The notes under the pieces were generated by a model that saw nothing but the letters and a program-made list of their open reading frames with translations, ran no database searches and was not told the DNA's origin. A stretch of DNA of 45,781 nt from an uncultured Flavobacteriales bacterium. Its GTDB lineage: Bacteria > Bacteroidota > Bacteroidia > Flavobacteriales_G > NORP312. Where the stretch lies: assembly GCA_905480125.1 (NCBI GenBank), contig CAJQPE010000020.1, forward strand, positions 1 through 45,781, in the 5' to 3' direction. The translations under genes were made by a program, and so were the position numbers. Shown here in pieces: positions 34,445-44,633 of the stretch (positions are counted from its first letter, which is position 1; each line of letters opens with the position of its first letter).

Positions 34445-36206
34445 CGTGCATTAATTTCTTCAGTACAGGGTGTAATAACAGTGAGATCAATCCTACTCCA
34501 AAAGGCACTAATGTGAATATTAAAAAGAATGTTGATAAGCTATACTCTTGAGTTATCTTTTCAATGTCTCCACCTATATAGTGCGCCAGTTTATTTCCAA
34601 TTGCTACAGCCAAATAATATATACCAAACATAAATGCAATCATTCTAGCTGGTACTAATTTACTTAAATAGGATAAGCCCATTGGCGAAAGACAAAGCTC
34701 TCCAAGGGTATGAAATAAATAGGCCAGAACCAACCATAACATACTCAAACTTGCCGAATCTGCGCCAGAGGGGACATGTCTTGCACCAAAAGCTAAAAAT
34801 CCAAAACCTAAACCCAGTAATGCGAGCCCAAGAAAATATTTTACTGAGGCAGGGGGGTTGTATCTACTATCCCACCATTTTGTGAATAAAGGAGCAAAAA
34901 CTATAATGAATAAAGAGTTTAAAATTGCAAACCAAGTTATTTTAACTTCTGTTTGAATTGCTCCCATCTCAACATATAGCTTGTAAATTACAATAGCCCA
35001 AACAATTAAAAAACTAAAACCTAAGATAATATTTGAAAGCACAATCTTTTTATAGGTTTTTCCAAATAGTTTAATGAGTACAAAAGTTATAATTCCCAAT
35101 GGCACGACAGTAACCAAAAAGTCAATTATTTTAAAAACTCCAGCTGATGAACCTTCCAAAATTCTATCCGTAAAATCTCTCGTATAAAGAGGTAAAGATC
35201 CTGCAGCTTGTTCAAAGGCAGCCCAGAAAAATACAGTAAAAAGACAAAAAATTGCAAATGCAACCATTCTATCTCTTTCGATCATTGTATATCTAGGAAT
35301 TCTAATAATTAGTAATACTATAAACGAAATGGCTGCCAATAGGGCATAAAACAAGGAATCTCCCATTCCAAATACTGTGAAGTTTAGGATATTAATGTTC
35401 CCAATTTTACTCAACGGATCATTTGCAATAAATATTAATGCACTTATTGAGAAGATCGCCACTAAAATGTAGTCAATTGTTGAAAATGGATTGAGCTTAT
35501 CTGCTTCATTTTTTTCTTCAATAGACTTATCATTTCTATCTTTAACTGCTTTTATAGGTTTGTCTCCGATATTTCCAAAAAGGGGTTGAGCAAAGTAAAA
35601 CTGAAGCATGCCTAAAAACATGAAAACACCAGCCAAGCCAAAACCATAGCTCCAACCAATTTCTTCACCAACCCATCCACAAAGCATAATTCCTATAAAG
35701 GCTCCAGCATTCACGCCCATATAAAATATATTGTATGCACCATCTTTCTTTTCGTCCTTGCCCACGTACATTTTAGAAATGATGGAGGTCATATTTGGCT
35801 TAAAAAATCCATTCCCAATAATTAAAAAGGTAATACCAATATATAAGAAAACAGGAGTTTCTACCGCCATTGCTGCATGACCTAAGGTCATCAACAAGGC
35901 CCCTATCACTACAGCCATTTTATAGCCAATCTTATTATCTGCTAACCATCCTCCCAATAAAGGAGTTAGGTAGACAAACAAAGCGTAAGTGCCCAACAAG
36001 GAAAGAGCTGCCTGAGTGCTCCATCCCCAACCTGGATTATCTCCTGTAATTACACCAGTTAAGAATATAACGAGAATAGCCCGCATACCATAGTATGAAA
36101 AACGTTCCCACATCTCTGTGAAAAACAATACAAATAATCCTGCAGGATGACCTAAAACACTCGATTTAAAAAAATCTTCTGTTGAATTTTCAACTGCTTC
36201 ACTCAT
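34434..36206 (-). CDS. POT-family proton-coupled oligopeptide transporter
   Basis: 590-residue polytopic membrane protein of the PTR/POT family. The proton-coupling signature ExxER is E31-E34-R35 in EMWERFSYYGMRAILV, and the second signature FYMGVNAGAFIGIM is present. The C-terminal half has the GELCLSPMGLSYLSKLVP motif. Hydropathy by eye fits about 14 helices, with a charged loop (DRNDKSIEEKNEADKLN) before the two-helix insert found in bacterial members. It imports di- and tripeptides driven by the proton gradient. It lies 22 bp after the other POT gene, and shares its N-terminal 30 residues pattern closely. Confidence 0.93.
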   Translation of the reverse strand: MSEAVENSTEDFFKSSVLGHPAGLFVLFFTEMWERFSYYGMRAILVIFLTGVITGDNPGWGWSTQAALSLLGTYALFVYLTPLLGGWLADNKIGYKMAVVIGALLMTLGHAAMAVETPVFLYIGITFLIIGNGFFKPNMTSIISKMYVGKDEKKDGAYNIFYMGVNAGAFIGIMLCGWVGEEIGWSYGFGLAGVFMFLGMLQFYFAQPLFGNIGDKPIKAVKDRNDKSIEEKNEADKLNPFSTIDYILVAIFSISALIFIANDPLSKIGNINILNFTVFGMGDSLFYALLAAISFIVLLIIRIPRYTMIERDRMVAFAIFCLFTVFFWAAFEQAAGSLPLYTRDFTDRILEGSSAGVFKIIDFLVTVVPLGIITFVLIKLFGKTYKKIVLSNIILGFSFLIVWAIVIYKLYVEMGAIQTEVKITWFAILNSLFIIVFAPLFTKWWDSRYNPPASVKYFLGLALLGLGFGFLAFGARHVPSGADSASLSMLWLVLAYLFHTLGELCLSPMGLSYLSKLVPARMIAFMFGIYYLAVAIGNKLAHYIGGDIEKITQEYSLSTFFLIFTLVPFGVGLISLLLHPVLKKLMHGVK

Positions 36207-36228
36207 ATTAACTAATTTCTTAAGTTCT

Positions 36229-37638
36229 TTATGCCTGCTTATCTGTTAACTCGAAACCTTCGATTTCTTCGCGGTCTTTGCCTTCATTATCTTCGGCTCC
36301 ATGTGTAAGCTCCATGAGCTTTTTAAGTATTAATAAAGCTAAAAGCCCAATTACTATCGTACTGATAGCAATACCCGTAAATATAATATACTCTCCTAAG
36401 CTTTCAGACCATTCCCCAAGTAGTCCGGCTAATTTGCTTCCAAAACCTGTCATAGCAAAGTATACGCCCATCATTATTGAAGCGTATTTTACCGGCGCTA
36501 ATTTAGTAATAAAGGATAAAGCTACTGGAGATAAGCAAAGTTCGCCAATAGTGTGGAATAAATATGCTAGAACTAACCAATACATAGCTGATGATCCATT
36601 AGCGTTAAATTGGGCAACAGCTCCTGTCATAAAAAAGAAACCTGTTCCCATTATAATTAGACCTACTATCATTTTGAATAGAGATGAAGAAGATTTCCCA
36701 TTCAATTTTCTCTTTGCCCAAAATCCTGCGACTGTTGTACCAAGAACAACGATGAAAAATGCATTCAGTGATTGGAACCATGTGGCAGGAATTTCCCAAC
36801 CCATAAGTACCCTATCAGTATTAAATTTAGTATAGATATTCATTAACCCGCCCGCTTGTTCAAAAGCTCCCCAGAATAAAATCACTAAAACGAATGATAA
36901 CATTAATACAATCACTCTATCCTTTTCTACGGGTGTTAACGGAGCTTTCATTTTAGCTTTTTCTTCAGCATTATTAGATTCACCAAGAAAGTTACCCACA
37001 TGCCTAAGATGTTTTTGTCCAAGCACATATTGGGCTAAACCTAGAGCCATTCCGATACCAGCTAAGCCAAAGCCATAATGCCAGCCATGCACTTCTCCAA
37101 CATAACCAACAATAATGCTTGATAAAAAGGCCCCTACGTTAATTCCGATATAAAATATAGTGAAGCCTTTATCTCTTCTTATGTCTCCTTGCTTGTAAAG
37201 ACCTCCAACCATTGTAGAAATATTAGGCTTAAGCATTCCTACTCCTAATACAATTAGACAAATTCCTGTATAAAAAGCCCACATTTGTTCAACAGCGAGA
37301 ATACCATGACCGAAACAGAGAAGTAATCCGCCTACCATCACCGACTTTTTCTGACCCAATAATTTGTCAGCAATTATTCCCCCTGGGATAGACATAACAT
37401 AAACCATCATCGTGTACCAACCATATAGAGCAAGAGACTCTCCTGTTGTCCATCCAAGACCAGGGTTAGCAGAGGTGGTTGACTCAACTAGATACAATGT
37501 GAGAATAGCGCGCATTCCATAGTAAGAAAATCGTTCCCACATTTCAGTGAAAAACAGTACGAACAAACCTTTAGGATGGCCAAACATTTCTTCTTCACTG
37601 TTACCTATTGTTAAATCCGAATCAATTGAATTACTCAT
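36229..37638 (-). CDS. POT-family proton-coupled oligopeptide transporter (second copy)
   Basis: 469 residues, shorter than its neighbour. ExxER is E32-E35-R36 in EMWERFSYYGMRAILTLYLV; the FYIGINVGAFLSSIIVG and GELCLSPVALSFITKLAP signatures are present. A hydrophilic central loop (NFLGESNNAEEKAKMKAPLT) replaces part of the extra helices seen in the longer copy. The C-terminus is long and acidic (GAEDNEGKDREEIEG), probably cytoplasmic. The two copies may differ in peptide size or affinity; that is inference. It sits 41 bp after the DPP IV gene. Confidence 0.93.
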   Translation of the reverse strand: MSNSIDSDLTIGNSEEEMFGHPKGLFVLFFTEMWERFSYYGMRAILTLYLVESTTSANPGLGWTTGESLALYGWYTMMVYVMSIPGGIIADKLLGQKKSVMVGGLLLCFGHGILAVEQMWAFYTGICLIVLGVGMLKPNISTMVGGLYKQGDIRRDKGFTIFYIGINVGAFLSSIIVGYVGEVHGWHYGFGLAGIGMALGLAQYVLGQKHLRHVGNFLGESNNAEEKAKMKAPLTPVEKDRVIVLMLSFVLVILFWGAFEQAGGLMNIYTKFNTDRVLMGWEIPATWFQSLNAFFIVVLGTTVAGFWAKRKLNGKSSSSLFKMIVGLIIMGTGFFFMTGAVAQFNANGSSAMYWLVLAYLFHTIGELCLSPVALSFITKLAPVKYASIMMGVYFAMTGFGSKLAGLLGEWSESLGEYIIFTGIAISTIVIGLLALLILKKLMELTHGAEDNEGKDREEIEGFELTDKQA

Positions 37639-37679
37639 TTTTTTTGATTTTTAAGAGAGCCAAAGTAAGCAAATTTATT

Positions 37680-39857
37680 TTATAGGTTTTCGAGAACGAA
37701 ATCCGTCATTTTATTATAAAGGTGAAGTCGTGTGTTTCCTCCTGAAATTCCATGGCTTCTATTTCTATAATACATAATTCCAAACTGCTTATCTGCTTGA
37801 ACTAGGGCCTCAGCTAATTCAACTGCATTTTGAAAATGAACATTATCATCTCCCATTCCGTGAACTAATAAAAATTTACCGGTTAACTTTTCTACATGAT
37901 TAATTGGCGAATTATCATCATAGCCATTGGCATTCTCTTCTGGTGTTTGCATGTATCGTTCGGTATAAATAGAATCGTAATACCTCCAATTAGTTACAGG
38001 GGCAACAGCAATTGCCATTTTGAATACTTCATTCCCTTTAAACAAGCAGTTAGAAGACATATAGCCGCCATAGCTCCAACCCCAAATTCCTATCCTATTG
38101 CTATCAACAAAAGATAGACTCTGTAAATATTTTGCACTTGCAATTTGATCAATGGTTTCGTACTTCCCCAATTGCTTATAAGTACATTTCTTAAATTCCG
38201 CACCCCGAGAACCGGTTCCTCTGTTATCAACAGATACAATAATATATCCTTTTGATGCCAATAGTTGATACCAGAAAAAATTACTACCTCCCCAACTGTT
38301 TTTAACAGTTTGCGCCCCAGGCCCACCATAAACATACATAAGCACGGGGTATTTTTTAGATTCATCGAAATCTTGTGGCTTAATCATCCAAGCATTAAGG
38401 TTGGTTCCTTCATTGGTGTTAAAGGTGAAGAATTCTTGTTGAGAAATATTAAATTTTTCTAGTTCCTTAAGCAGCTCTGCATTATCCTTGAGTACTCTTT
38501 TTTCTATTCCTGCACCATCATGAAGAGTTACGTAGTTTGGCGTATTCGCGCTAGAATGATAATTAATATAATACTTAAAACCTTTGCTGAAAACAGCTCT
38601 ATTTTGCCCAGGCTTGGTTGTTAATTTCTTTTTAGTCTTTCCATCAAGGCCTATTGCGTAAAGTTGTTTTTCAATTGGGGAACCTTCTGATGACAGGTAA
38701 AAAATTGTTCTACTTGCTTCGTCATATCCTTCATAAGAACTTACATCCCAATCTCCTTGCGTAATTTGGTTAACTAGCTTGCCATTTATGTCATAAAGGT
38801 AGATGTGATTGTACCCATCTTTTTCACTTGTCCAAATAAACTGTTTCTTGTTATTTAGAAAGGTTAAATTATCAGTAATATCAATGTACGTTTCAGCTGT
38901 TTCAATTAGAATGGTATTTTGAGAATAGTCGCTAGTGTTCACAAGAATTAAATCCAATAAATTTTGGTGTCGATTCATTCTTTGCACCGAAAGTGAGTTA
39001 TTACTTTTGGTCCACTTAATTCTAGGAATATATTCATATTCTCCTAAGTCTATAGGAGTAGTTTTTTGCGTTTCAGAATTGTAAACATGTATTGTTACTT
39101 TGGCATTTACTTCACCTGCTTTAGGGTATTTAAAAACATCTTGCGAAGGATAAAGCGTTCCATAAACGTCCATAGAAAACTGTTTAACCTCAGTTTCATC
39201 AAATCGATAAAATGCTATTTTTTTTCCATCTGGTGACCAAAAGAACGCTTTATCGAAAGCAAATTCTTCTTCATAAACCCAATCGGTGGCACCATTAATT
39301 ATTTTATTAAAAACGCCATCGCTTGTTATGTTTCTGGTCATAATTGAAGAACGACTTGTTTCGGGTGCTATATTAGCGACAAAAAGATTGTTTTTTTTAA
39401 CGTAAGCAATATTTTGTCCATCAGGAGAAAATGTTGCGTACCGCACCTTGTCATCGGTAAGCTTTGAAAGCTTTTTTGTTTTTAAGTCAAAGATGTAATA
39501 TATCTCTCTAGTGGAGTGGCGATATATCTTTTCAGTTTCTGTGGCGATTAGCACTTTAGATTCATCTGGTGAAAATTGATATTCATCAATAGAAATCGAT
39601 TCGCCATTTCCAGAGGGTTTCAGCTCATCTTCAGATAAAATGGTTTCAATTAATCCTTCTTTTTCATAGCCATATTTGTTGATTTTACCATCCTCTAAAG
39701 AAGTATAATGCAGGCCATTATTCATAGAGCGCAAACCATATACACTTTCTGCTGCAAACGTTCCATCTGACCATATATCAGCTAAGGTGACATTCCTTTT
39801 TTGAGCGTTTATAGATAAGGATATAAAGAGGAGGGAAAAAACAAAATAGTTTTTCAT
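37680..39857 (-). CDS. Dipeptidyl peptidase IV-type serine peptidase (S9 family)
   Basis: 725 residues: signal peptide (MKNYFVFSLLFISLSINAQ), an eight-bladed-propeller N-terminal domain, and an alpha/beta-hydrolase catalytic domain. The catalytic triad is S595 (GWSYGGY), D671 (GMGDDNVHFQ) and H702 (RSHGISGG), with spacing close to that of human DPP IV. The N-terminus-binding double Glu is in DWVYEEEFAF. It releases Xaa-Pro or Xaa-Ala dipeptides from peptide N-termini in the periplasm. Two POT transporters follow 41 and then 22 bp downstream, fitting uptake of the released dipeptides. The gene is divergent from the FAD oxidase gene. Confidence 0.95.
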   Translation of the reverse strand: MKNYFVFSLLFISLSINAQKRNVTLADIWSDGTFAAESVYGLRSMNNGLHYTSLEDGKINKYGYEKEGLIETILSEDELKPSGNGESISIDEYQFSPDESKVLIATETEKIYRHSTREIYYIFDLKTKKLSKLTDDKVRYATFSPDGQNIAYVKKNNLFVANIAPETSRSSIMTRNITSDGVFNKIINGATDWVYEEEFAFDKAFFWSPDGKKIAFYRFDETEVKQFSMDVYGTLYPSQDVFKYPKAGEVNAKVTIHVYNSETQKTTPIDLGEYEYIPRIKWTKSNNSLSVQRMNRHQNLLDLILVNTSDYSQNTILIETAETYIDITDNLTFLNNKKQFIWTSEKDGYNHIYLYDINGKLVNQITQGDWDVSSYEGYDEASRTIFYLSSEGSPIEKQLYAIGLDGKTKKKLTTKPGQNRAVFSKGFKYYINYHSSANTPNYVTLHDGAGIEKRVLKDNAELLKELEKFNISQQEFFTFNTNEGTNLNAWMIKPQDFDESKKYPVLMYVYGGPGAQTVKNSWGGSNFFWYQLLASKGYIIVSVDNRGTGSRGAEFKKCTYKQLGKYETIDQIASAKYLQSLSFVDSNRIGIWGWSYGGYMSSNCLFKGNEVFKMAIAVAPVTNWRYYDSIYTERYMQTPEENANGYDDNSPINHVEKLTGKFLLVHGMGDDNVHFQNAVELAEALVQADKQFGIMYYRNRSHGISGGNTRLHLYNKMTDFVLENL

Positions 39858-39943
39858 AAGTATGTTTTGTTGATAATTTGCTCGAAAGTAAAAAATTAAC
39901 CAGAGATAACTTTAATACTTTTAACAACGATTTTTACGGTTCT

Positions 39944-41347
39944 ATGAAGTTTAATAAAATTGATGCTGTTTTTGTTGATCAACTGGTTCAAATTGTTGGA
40001 AGCGATAATTGTTTCCTAGATCCGGAAATACTGGCTAAATATGGACATGATGAAACAGAAGATTTTTCTTTTCCACCAGAGGTTTTGGTTAAGCCTAAAA
40101 ATACTGATCAAATTGCTGCATTAGTAAAGCTATGTTTTGATAATAACGTGCCAATTACGCCAATTGGAGGGCGTACAGGGTTGAGTGGGGGCATGCTTTC
40201 TATTTATGGTGGCTTAGGGTTATCAGTTGAACGGCTGAATACGATTATTGAGATTGATGAAAACAACCTTCAAGTTACTGTTGAACCTGGAGTAATAACG
40301 CAAGTATTGCAGGAAGCTGTTCAAAAAAAAGGGTTGTTTTATCCACCCGATCCATCAAGTAGAGGAACCTGCTTTATTGGGGGAAATATAGCTGAAAATT
40401 CTGGAGGTCCAAAAGCTGTAAAATATGGCGTAGTGAAAGATTATGTTCTAAATCTTGAAGTTGTTTTGCCTAATGGAGATGTAATTTGGACAGGAGCCAA
40501 CGTATTAAAAAATTCTACTGGATATAATTTAACTCAGCTTTTAGTTGGAAGCGAAGGAACATTGGGTGTAATAACTAAAGCAGTATTGCGACTAATACCT
40601 TATCCATCGAGCGATGTATTGATGTTAGTCCCGTTTTTCTCTCCGAAAAAAGCTTGTGAAGGAGTTTCTGCAATTTTTAAAGCAGGAATAACACCTTCGG
40701 TATTGGAATTTATGGAGCGAGATGCAATTGATTGGGTTTTGAAATATGTTGATGGAATAAATATTCCGATAAAAGAAGGCCACCAAGCCCACTTATTAAT
40801 TGAGGTTGATGGAAACGATTTAGATTCCTTATATAAAGATGCAGAAAAAATTTCTGCGACACTTGAGCAATTAGACTGCGATGAAATTCTTTTTGCTGAT
40901 AGTGCGGATCAAAAAGCTACATTATGGAAAATGCGTAGACAAGTAGCGGAGGCTGTAAAAGGTAATTCTGTATACAAAGAGGAAGATACTGTAGTGCCTC
41001 GTTATGAGTTGCCAAAATTGCTTAACGGGGTGAAAGAAATCGGTGCTAAGTATAGCTTTAAGACAGTCTGCTACGGCCATGCTGGTGATGGGAATTTGCA
41101 TGTAAACATCATTAAAGGGAATTTGACTGATAAGCAATGGAAAACAGATGTTATCGATGGCATTAAAGAGATATTCGAACTAACAGTTTCCCTTGGAGGA
41201 ACAATTAGTGGGGAACACGGAATTGGTATGGTTCAAAAAGATTATATGACAATTGCATTTAATGAGACTCAATTGAATTTTCAAAAACGAATTAAAAGTA
41301 CTTTCGATACAAAAGGAATAATGAATCCAGGTAAAATATTTAATTAA
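39944..41347 (+). CDS. FAD-linked 2-hydroxyacid dehydrogenase (GlcD/D-lactate dehydrogenase type)
   Basis: 467 residues from the ATG at 39944; an in-frame TTG at 39878 would add 22 residues without family similarity and is not preferred. The FAD-binding PCMH domain has PITPIGGRTGLSGGM, TVEPGVITQ and YPPDPSSRGTCFIGGNIAEN, then LLVGSEGTLGVIT. The C-terminal substrate-side domain has the metal/flavin-side GHAGDGNLHVNI and ISGEHGIGMVQKDY. Family members oxidise glycolate or D-lactate and pass electrons to the respiratory chain; the exact substrate is not readable. The HD hydrolase gene starts one base after the stop. Confidence 0.9.
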   Translation: MKFNKIDAVFVDQLVQIVGSDNCFLDPEILAKYGHDETEDFSFPPEVLVKPKNTDQIAALVKLCFDNNVPITPIGGRTGLSGGMLSIYGGLGLSVERLNTIIEIDENNLQVTVEPGVITQVLQEAVQKKGLFYPPDPSSRGTCFIGGNIAENSGGPKAVKYGVVKDYVLNLEVVLPNGDVIWTGANVLKNSTGYNLTQLLVGSEGTLGVITKAVLRLIPYPSSDVLMLVPFFSPKKACEGVSAIFKAGITPSVLEFMERDAIDWVLKYVDGINIPIKEGHQAHLLIEVDGNDLDSLYKDAEKISATLEQLDCDEILFADSADQKATLWKMRRQVAEAVKGNSVYKEEDTVVPRYELPKLLNGVKEIGAKYSFKTVCYGHAGDGNLHVNIIKGNLTDKQWKTDVIDGIKEIFELTVSLGGTISGEHGIGMVQKDYMTIAFNETQLNFQKRIKSTFDTKGIMNPGKIFN

Positions 41348-41348
41348 C

Positions 41349-41987
41349 ATGAATATTGTTGAATCGACAATTTCCTATGTTAAGAAGGAGCTTAGAGGCG
41401 CCGAAGGTGGCCATGATTGGTGGCATGTTCATAGGGTTTGGAATTCTGCTGTGTCTATTGCTAAAGAAGAGAAAGTAGATTTATTAGTTGTCGAACTCGC
41501 AGCTCTATTGCATGATATTGCTGATGCCAAATTTTGGAATGGGGATGAAGAGATTGGCCCAAGAAAAGCCAGAGAGTTCATGGTTTCTTTATCAGTTAAT
41601 GAAAATACCATAAAACATGTGATTGCCATAATTGAAAACATGTCTTTTAAAAGTAGTTTGGGTCAAATCAATTTTACTTCTAATGAAATGCTAGTTGTTC
41701 AAGATGCTGATCGATTAGATGCTATTGGAGCTATCGGAATTGCTCGTTGTTTCAATTATGGTGGGTTCAAAAACAATACTATCTATTCTCCCGAAATTTC
41801 TCCCAAATTGAACATGACCAAAGAAGAATATAAAGCCTCTAATGGAACCTCTGTAAACCATTTTTATGAAAAGTTATTACTTTTAAAAGAGAAAATGAAT
41901 ACTAATAAGGGGAGAGAAATAGCGGAACAACGTCATCAATTTATGGAGGTGTATCTTAAGCAATTCCACCTTGAATGTGATGTGTAA
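41349..41987 (+). CDS. HD-domain phosphohydrolase
   Basis: 212 residues in a single HD domain. Metal ligands are visible in GGHDWWHVHRVW (His in helix 1), AALLHDIADAKF (the HD pair) and VVQDADRLDAIGAIGIAR (the distal Asp). This order is the YedJ/YpgQ-like group of nucleotide or pyrophosphate hydrolases; the substrate is not known. It begins one base after the dehydrogenase stop and its end overlaps the next gene by 8 bases, so the three are probably one transcript. Confidence 0.88.
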   Translation: MNIVESTISYVKKELRGAEGGHDWWHVHRVWNSAVSIAKEEKVDLLVVELAALLHDIADAKFWNGDEEIGPRKAREFMVSLSVNENTIKHVIAIIENMSFKSSLGQINFTSNEMLVVQDADRLDAIGAIGIARCFNYGGFKNNTIYSPEISPKLNMTKEEYKASNGTSVNHFYEKLLLLKEKMNTNKGREIAEQRHQFMEVYLKQFHLECDV

Positions 41988-42666
41988 ATATTACATCAAT
42001 ATAATTTTGACATTACCTCTTATTGTCTATTTGTGCTCTTTTCAGGTCGTTTCACAAAGTTTAACGAAAGCTAATTTTACAGTCAATTTTGGAAGCGCTT
42101 ATAATTCTCCATCGTATTTAAAAATCACTCAAGAGGGGTATGAAGATATTGTCATTAGAGATGCCAATTACAGCACAGAGGCATTTGTTCGCCCAACATA
42201 TTGGGATTATAAACTTGATATTGAGTCTGAAAAACGCTTATTCGGAGTTAGAACAACCCATCATAAACTAGTACTAAGAAATCCATCGCCAGAAATTGAG
42301 TATTTCGAAATTACACATGGTTACAATTTACTGATAGGTTATTACGGCTGGAAAATGAACTATTTCACCTTGTTGGCTGCCGGGGGTGTCGCATTTTCTC
42401 ATCCCGAAGGTATAATACATGGGTCGCACACTTCAATAGAAAAAGGGATTCCTCTAATTGGTGGGATATACAGAATTACCGGTCCAAATTTAGAATTAGC
42501 AATTTTAAGAAAGTTTTATTTCAGCAAACGACTTTTTGTAAATGTCGAGGGGCGGATTAATGCAGGATATATAAATTGTCAAATAAAAAGAGGTTATGTA
42601 GAAACCTATCCAGTCGGTTTACATTGTATTTTTGGAATAGGTTACGACTTTATAAATAATGATTAG
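41980..42666 (+). CDS. Secreted or outer-membrane protein of unknown function
   Basis: 228 residues from the ATG at 41980; a TTG three codons earlier (41971) is also possible. The N-terminus has a hydrophobic signal (YYINIILTLPLIVYLCSFQV). The rest reads as beta strands ending in aromatic residues (YWDYKLDIESEKRLFGVRTT, HGYNLLIGYYGWKMNYFTLL, FFVNVEGRINAGYI-like and CIFGIGYDF at the end), consistent with a small outer-membrane barrel. I recognise no family. It overlaps the HD gene by 8 bases. A 14-bp palindromic hairpin (42685-42698) follows the stop. Confidence 0.65.
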   Translation: MCKYYINIILTLPLIVYLCSFQVVSQSLTKANFTVNFGSAYNSPSYLKITQEGYEDIVIRDANYSTEAFVRPTYWDYKLDIESEKRLFGVRTTHHKLVLRNPSPEIEYFEITHGYNLLIGYYGWKMNYFTLLAAGGVAFSHPEGIIHGSHTSIEKGIPLIGGIYRITGPNLELAILRKFYFSKRLFVNVEGRINAGYINCQIKRGYVETYPVGLHCIFGIGYDFINND

Positions 42667-42684
42667 CTATATTTTCTTATTGGC

Positions 42685-42698
42685 GTTTTCTTGAAAAC
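42685..42698 (+). terminator. Short palindromic hairpin after the envelope-protein gene
   Basis: GTTTTC-TT-GAAAAC, with six perfect base pairs and then TTCTTTCG. It lies 18 bp after the stop at 42666 and before the parE gene. The loop of two bases forces opening of one pair, and the U tract is weak, so it may be a poor terminator or chance. Confidence 0.3.
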
Positions 42699-42786
42699 TT
42701 CTTTCGATTGTTAATAAGTCCCTTTTTGCCTAAGGTTTAGCCTCTTTCATTCTTATTATTTTTACCCCAATTCGAAAATTCGATCA

Positions 42787-44631
42787 ATGTCAGCAGATTA
42801 TACCGAAGATAATATACGTACCCTTGATTGGAAGGAGCACATTAGGTTTCGTCCTGGAATGTACATCGGGAAGCTTGGTAATGGTAAATCTATTGATGAT
42901 GGCATTTATATTCTGCTTAAAGAAGTTATCGATAATTGTATCGATGAGTTTGTAATGGGACACGGTAAAACAATTGATGTATCTATACATGGTAAAACGG
43001 TAAGGGTTCGAGATTATGGTCGAGGTGTGCCTTTAGGTAAATTAGTTGATGTTGTATCTAAAATTAATACCGGAGCAAAATACGATTCTAAGGCATTCAA
43101 AAAATCTGTTGGATTAAATGGTGTTGGCACGAAAGCGGTAAATGCTTTGTCTAGCATGTTTAAAATTGATTCTGTTAGAGAATCAAAAATTAAAACAGCA
43201 GAATTCTGCAGAGGAAATTTAACAAATGATAGTAAGATTGATAGCTCTCCAAAAAGAAAAGGTACAAATGTTACATATATAGCTGATGCTGAAATTTTTG
43301 GAGAATACACATACAGGTTAGAGTATATAGAGCGTATGTTATGGAACTACGCCTATCTTAATACGGGTTTGACGATAAACTTTAATGGTAAAAAATTCTA
43401 TTCTGAAAATGGTCTATTAGACCTTATGGAAAACAACATTACCGAAAAAATTAATTACCCAATTATACATCTAAAAGGCGATGATATTGAGGTTGCATTA
43501 ACTCATGGCGATTCTTATGGTGAAAACTATCAATCGTTTGTTAATGGGCAGCATACCACAATGGGAGGAACGCATCAAGGAGCTTTTCGTGAACTTATTG
43601 CTACAACAATCAAAGAGTTTTATGGAAAAAGTTACGATTCGCAGGATGTTCGAGCCTCTATCATAGGCGCGATTAGTGTAAAGGTAATTGAACCAGTTTT
43701 TGAATCTCAAACTAAAACCAAACTTGGTTCAACAGAGGTAGAACCTGGGGGCAAGTCAATGCGCGCTTTTATAGGCGATTTCTTGAAAAAAGAGTTAGAT
43801 AATTATCTTCATAAAAACCCTGAAACGGCAACTTCGCTGCAGGCTAAGATTCAGCTTTCGGAACGAGAGAGGAAAGATATGGCAGGAGTTAAAAAGTTAG
43901 CTAAACAAAGGGCAAAAAAAGCTAATCTGCATAATAAGAAATTAAGAGATTGTAGAATTCACTTGACATCAAAAGATAAACGCGCAGAGGGAACAATGCT
44001 CTTCATTACAGAGGGTGATTCCGCGAGCGGTTCAATTACAAAATCTAGAGATGTGAACACGCAAGCAGTATTTAGCTTAAAAGGGAAACCTCTTAATTCG
44101 TATGGTTTAACAAAGAAAATTGTTTATGAAAACGAGGAATTTAATTTAGTTCAAGCAGCTTTAAACATTGAGGATGGAATTGAAGATTTACGTTATAACA
44201 AAATAATTATCGCAACTGATGCAGATGTAGATGGAATGCATATTCGACTATTGTTGATTACGTTCTTCCTTCAGTTTTTTCCTGAACTAATTACAAATGG
44301 TCATTTGTTTATTCTTCAAACGCCTTTATTTAGAGTTCGAAACAAGAAAGAAACACGCTATTGTTATAGTGATGAAGAAAAGAAAAGTGCGCTAAACGAT
44401 CTTGGTAAAGCCCCTGAAATTACCCGATTTAAGGGGCTTGGTGAAATATCACCTGACGAGTTCAAACATTTTATCGGTGATGATATTCGTTTAGAACCAG
44501 TTCTCATCAAAAACGATTCAGCGATAAAAGATATGCTCGAATTCTATATGGGAAAAAATACGCCAGATAGGCAAAAGTTCATTATTGATAATTTAGTTGT
44601 AGAAAAAGATTTGGTAGAGGAAGTTTTATAA
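42787..44631 (+). CDS. parE: DNA topoisomerase IV subunit B (ATPase subunit)
   Basis: ATP-driven strand-passage subunit; decatenates daughter chromosomes with ParC. The 614 residues fit ParE. The GHKL ATPase has the [10 protein letters not shown] helix, DYGRGVPLG and [15 protein letters not shown]; the transducer domain follows, and the TOPRIM domain has [12 protein letters not shown] and the metal-binding [10 protein letters not shown]. The C-terminal [16 protein letters not shown] is typical. It is followed after 2 bp by parC, which supports topoisomerase IV rather than gyrase; gyrB is normally elsewhere in the chromosome. A 120-bp AT-rich gap precedes the ATG, with no exact TAnnTTTG box. 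Confidence 0.93.
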   Translation: MSADYTEDNIRTLDWKEHIRFRPGMYIGKLGNGKSIDDGIYILLKEVIDNCIDEFVMGHGKTIDVSIHGKTVRVRDYGRGVPLGKLVDVVSKINTGAKYDSKAFKKSVGLNGVGTKAVNALSSMFKIDSVRESKIKTAEFCRGNLTNDSKIDSSPKRKGTNVTYIADAEIFGEYTYRLEYIERMLWNYAYLNTGLTINFNGKKFYSENGLLDLMENNITEKINYPIIHLKGDDIEVALTHGDSYGENYQSFVNGQHTTMGGTHQGAFRELIATTIKEFYGKSYDSQDVRASIIGAISVKVIEPVFESQTKTKLGSTEVEPGGKSMRAFIGDFLKKELDNYLHKNPETATSLQAKIQLSERERKDMAGVKKLAKQRAKKANLHNKKLRDCRIHLTSKDKRAEGTMLFITEGDSASGSITKSRDVNTQAVFSLKGKPLNSYGLTKKIVYENEEFNLVQAALNIEDGIEDLRYNKIIIATDADVDGMHIRLLLITFFLQFFPELITNGHLFILQTPLFRVRNKKETRYCYSDEEKKSALNDLGKAPEITRFKGLGEISPDEFKHFIGDDIRLEPVLIKNDSAIKDMLEFYMGKNTPDRQKFIIDNLVVEKDLVEEVL

Positions 44632-44633
44632 TA

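Noticed and set aside
39878-39943. TTG-initiated N-terminal extension of the FAD-linked dehydrogenase
   Set aside because: The extra 22 residues are low-complexity and Asn/Phe-rich without family similarity, whereas the ATG at 39944 gives an N-terminus of normal length.
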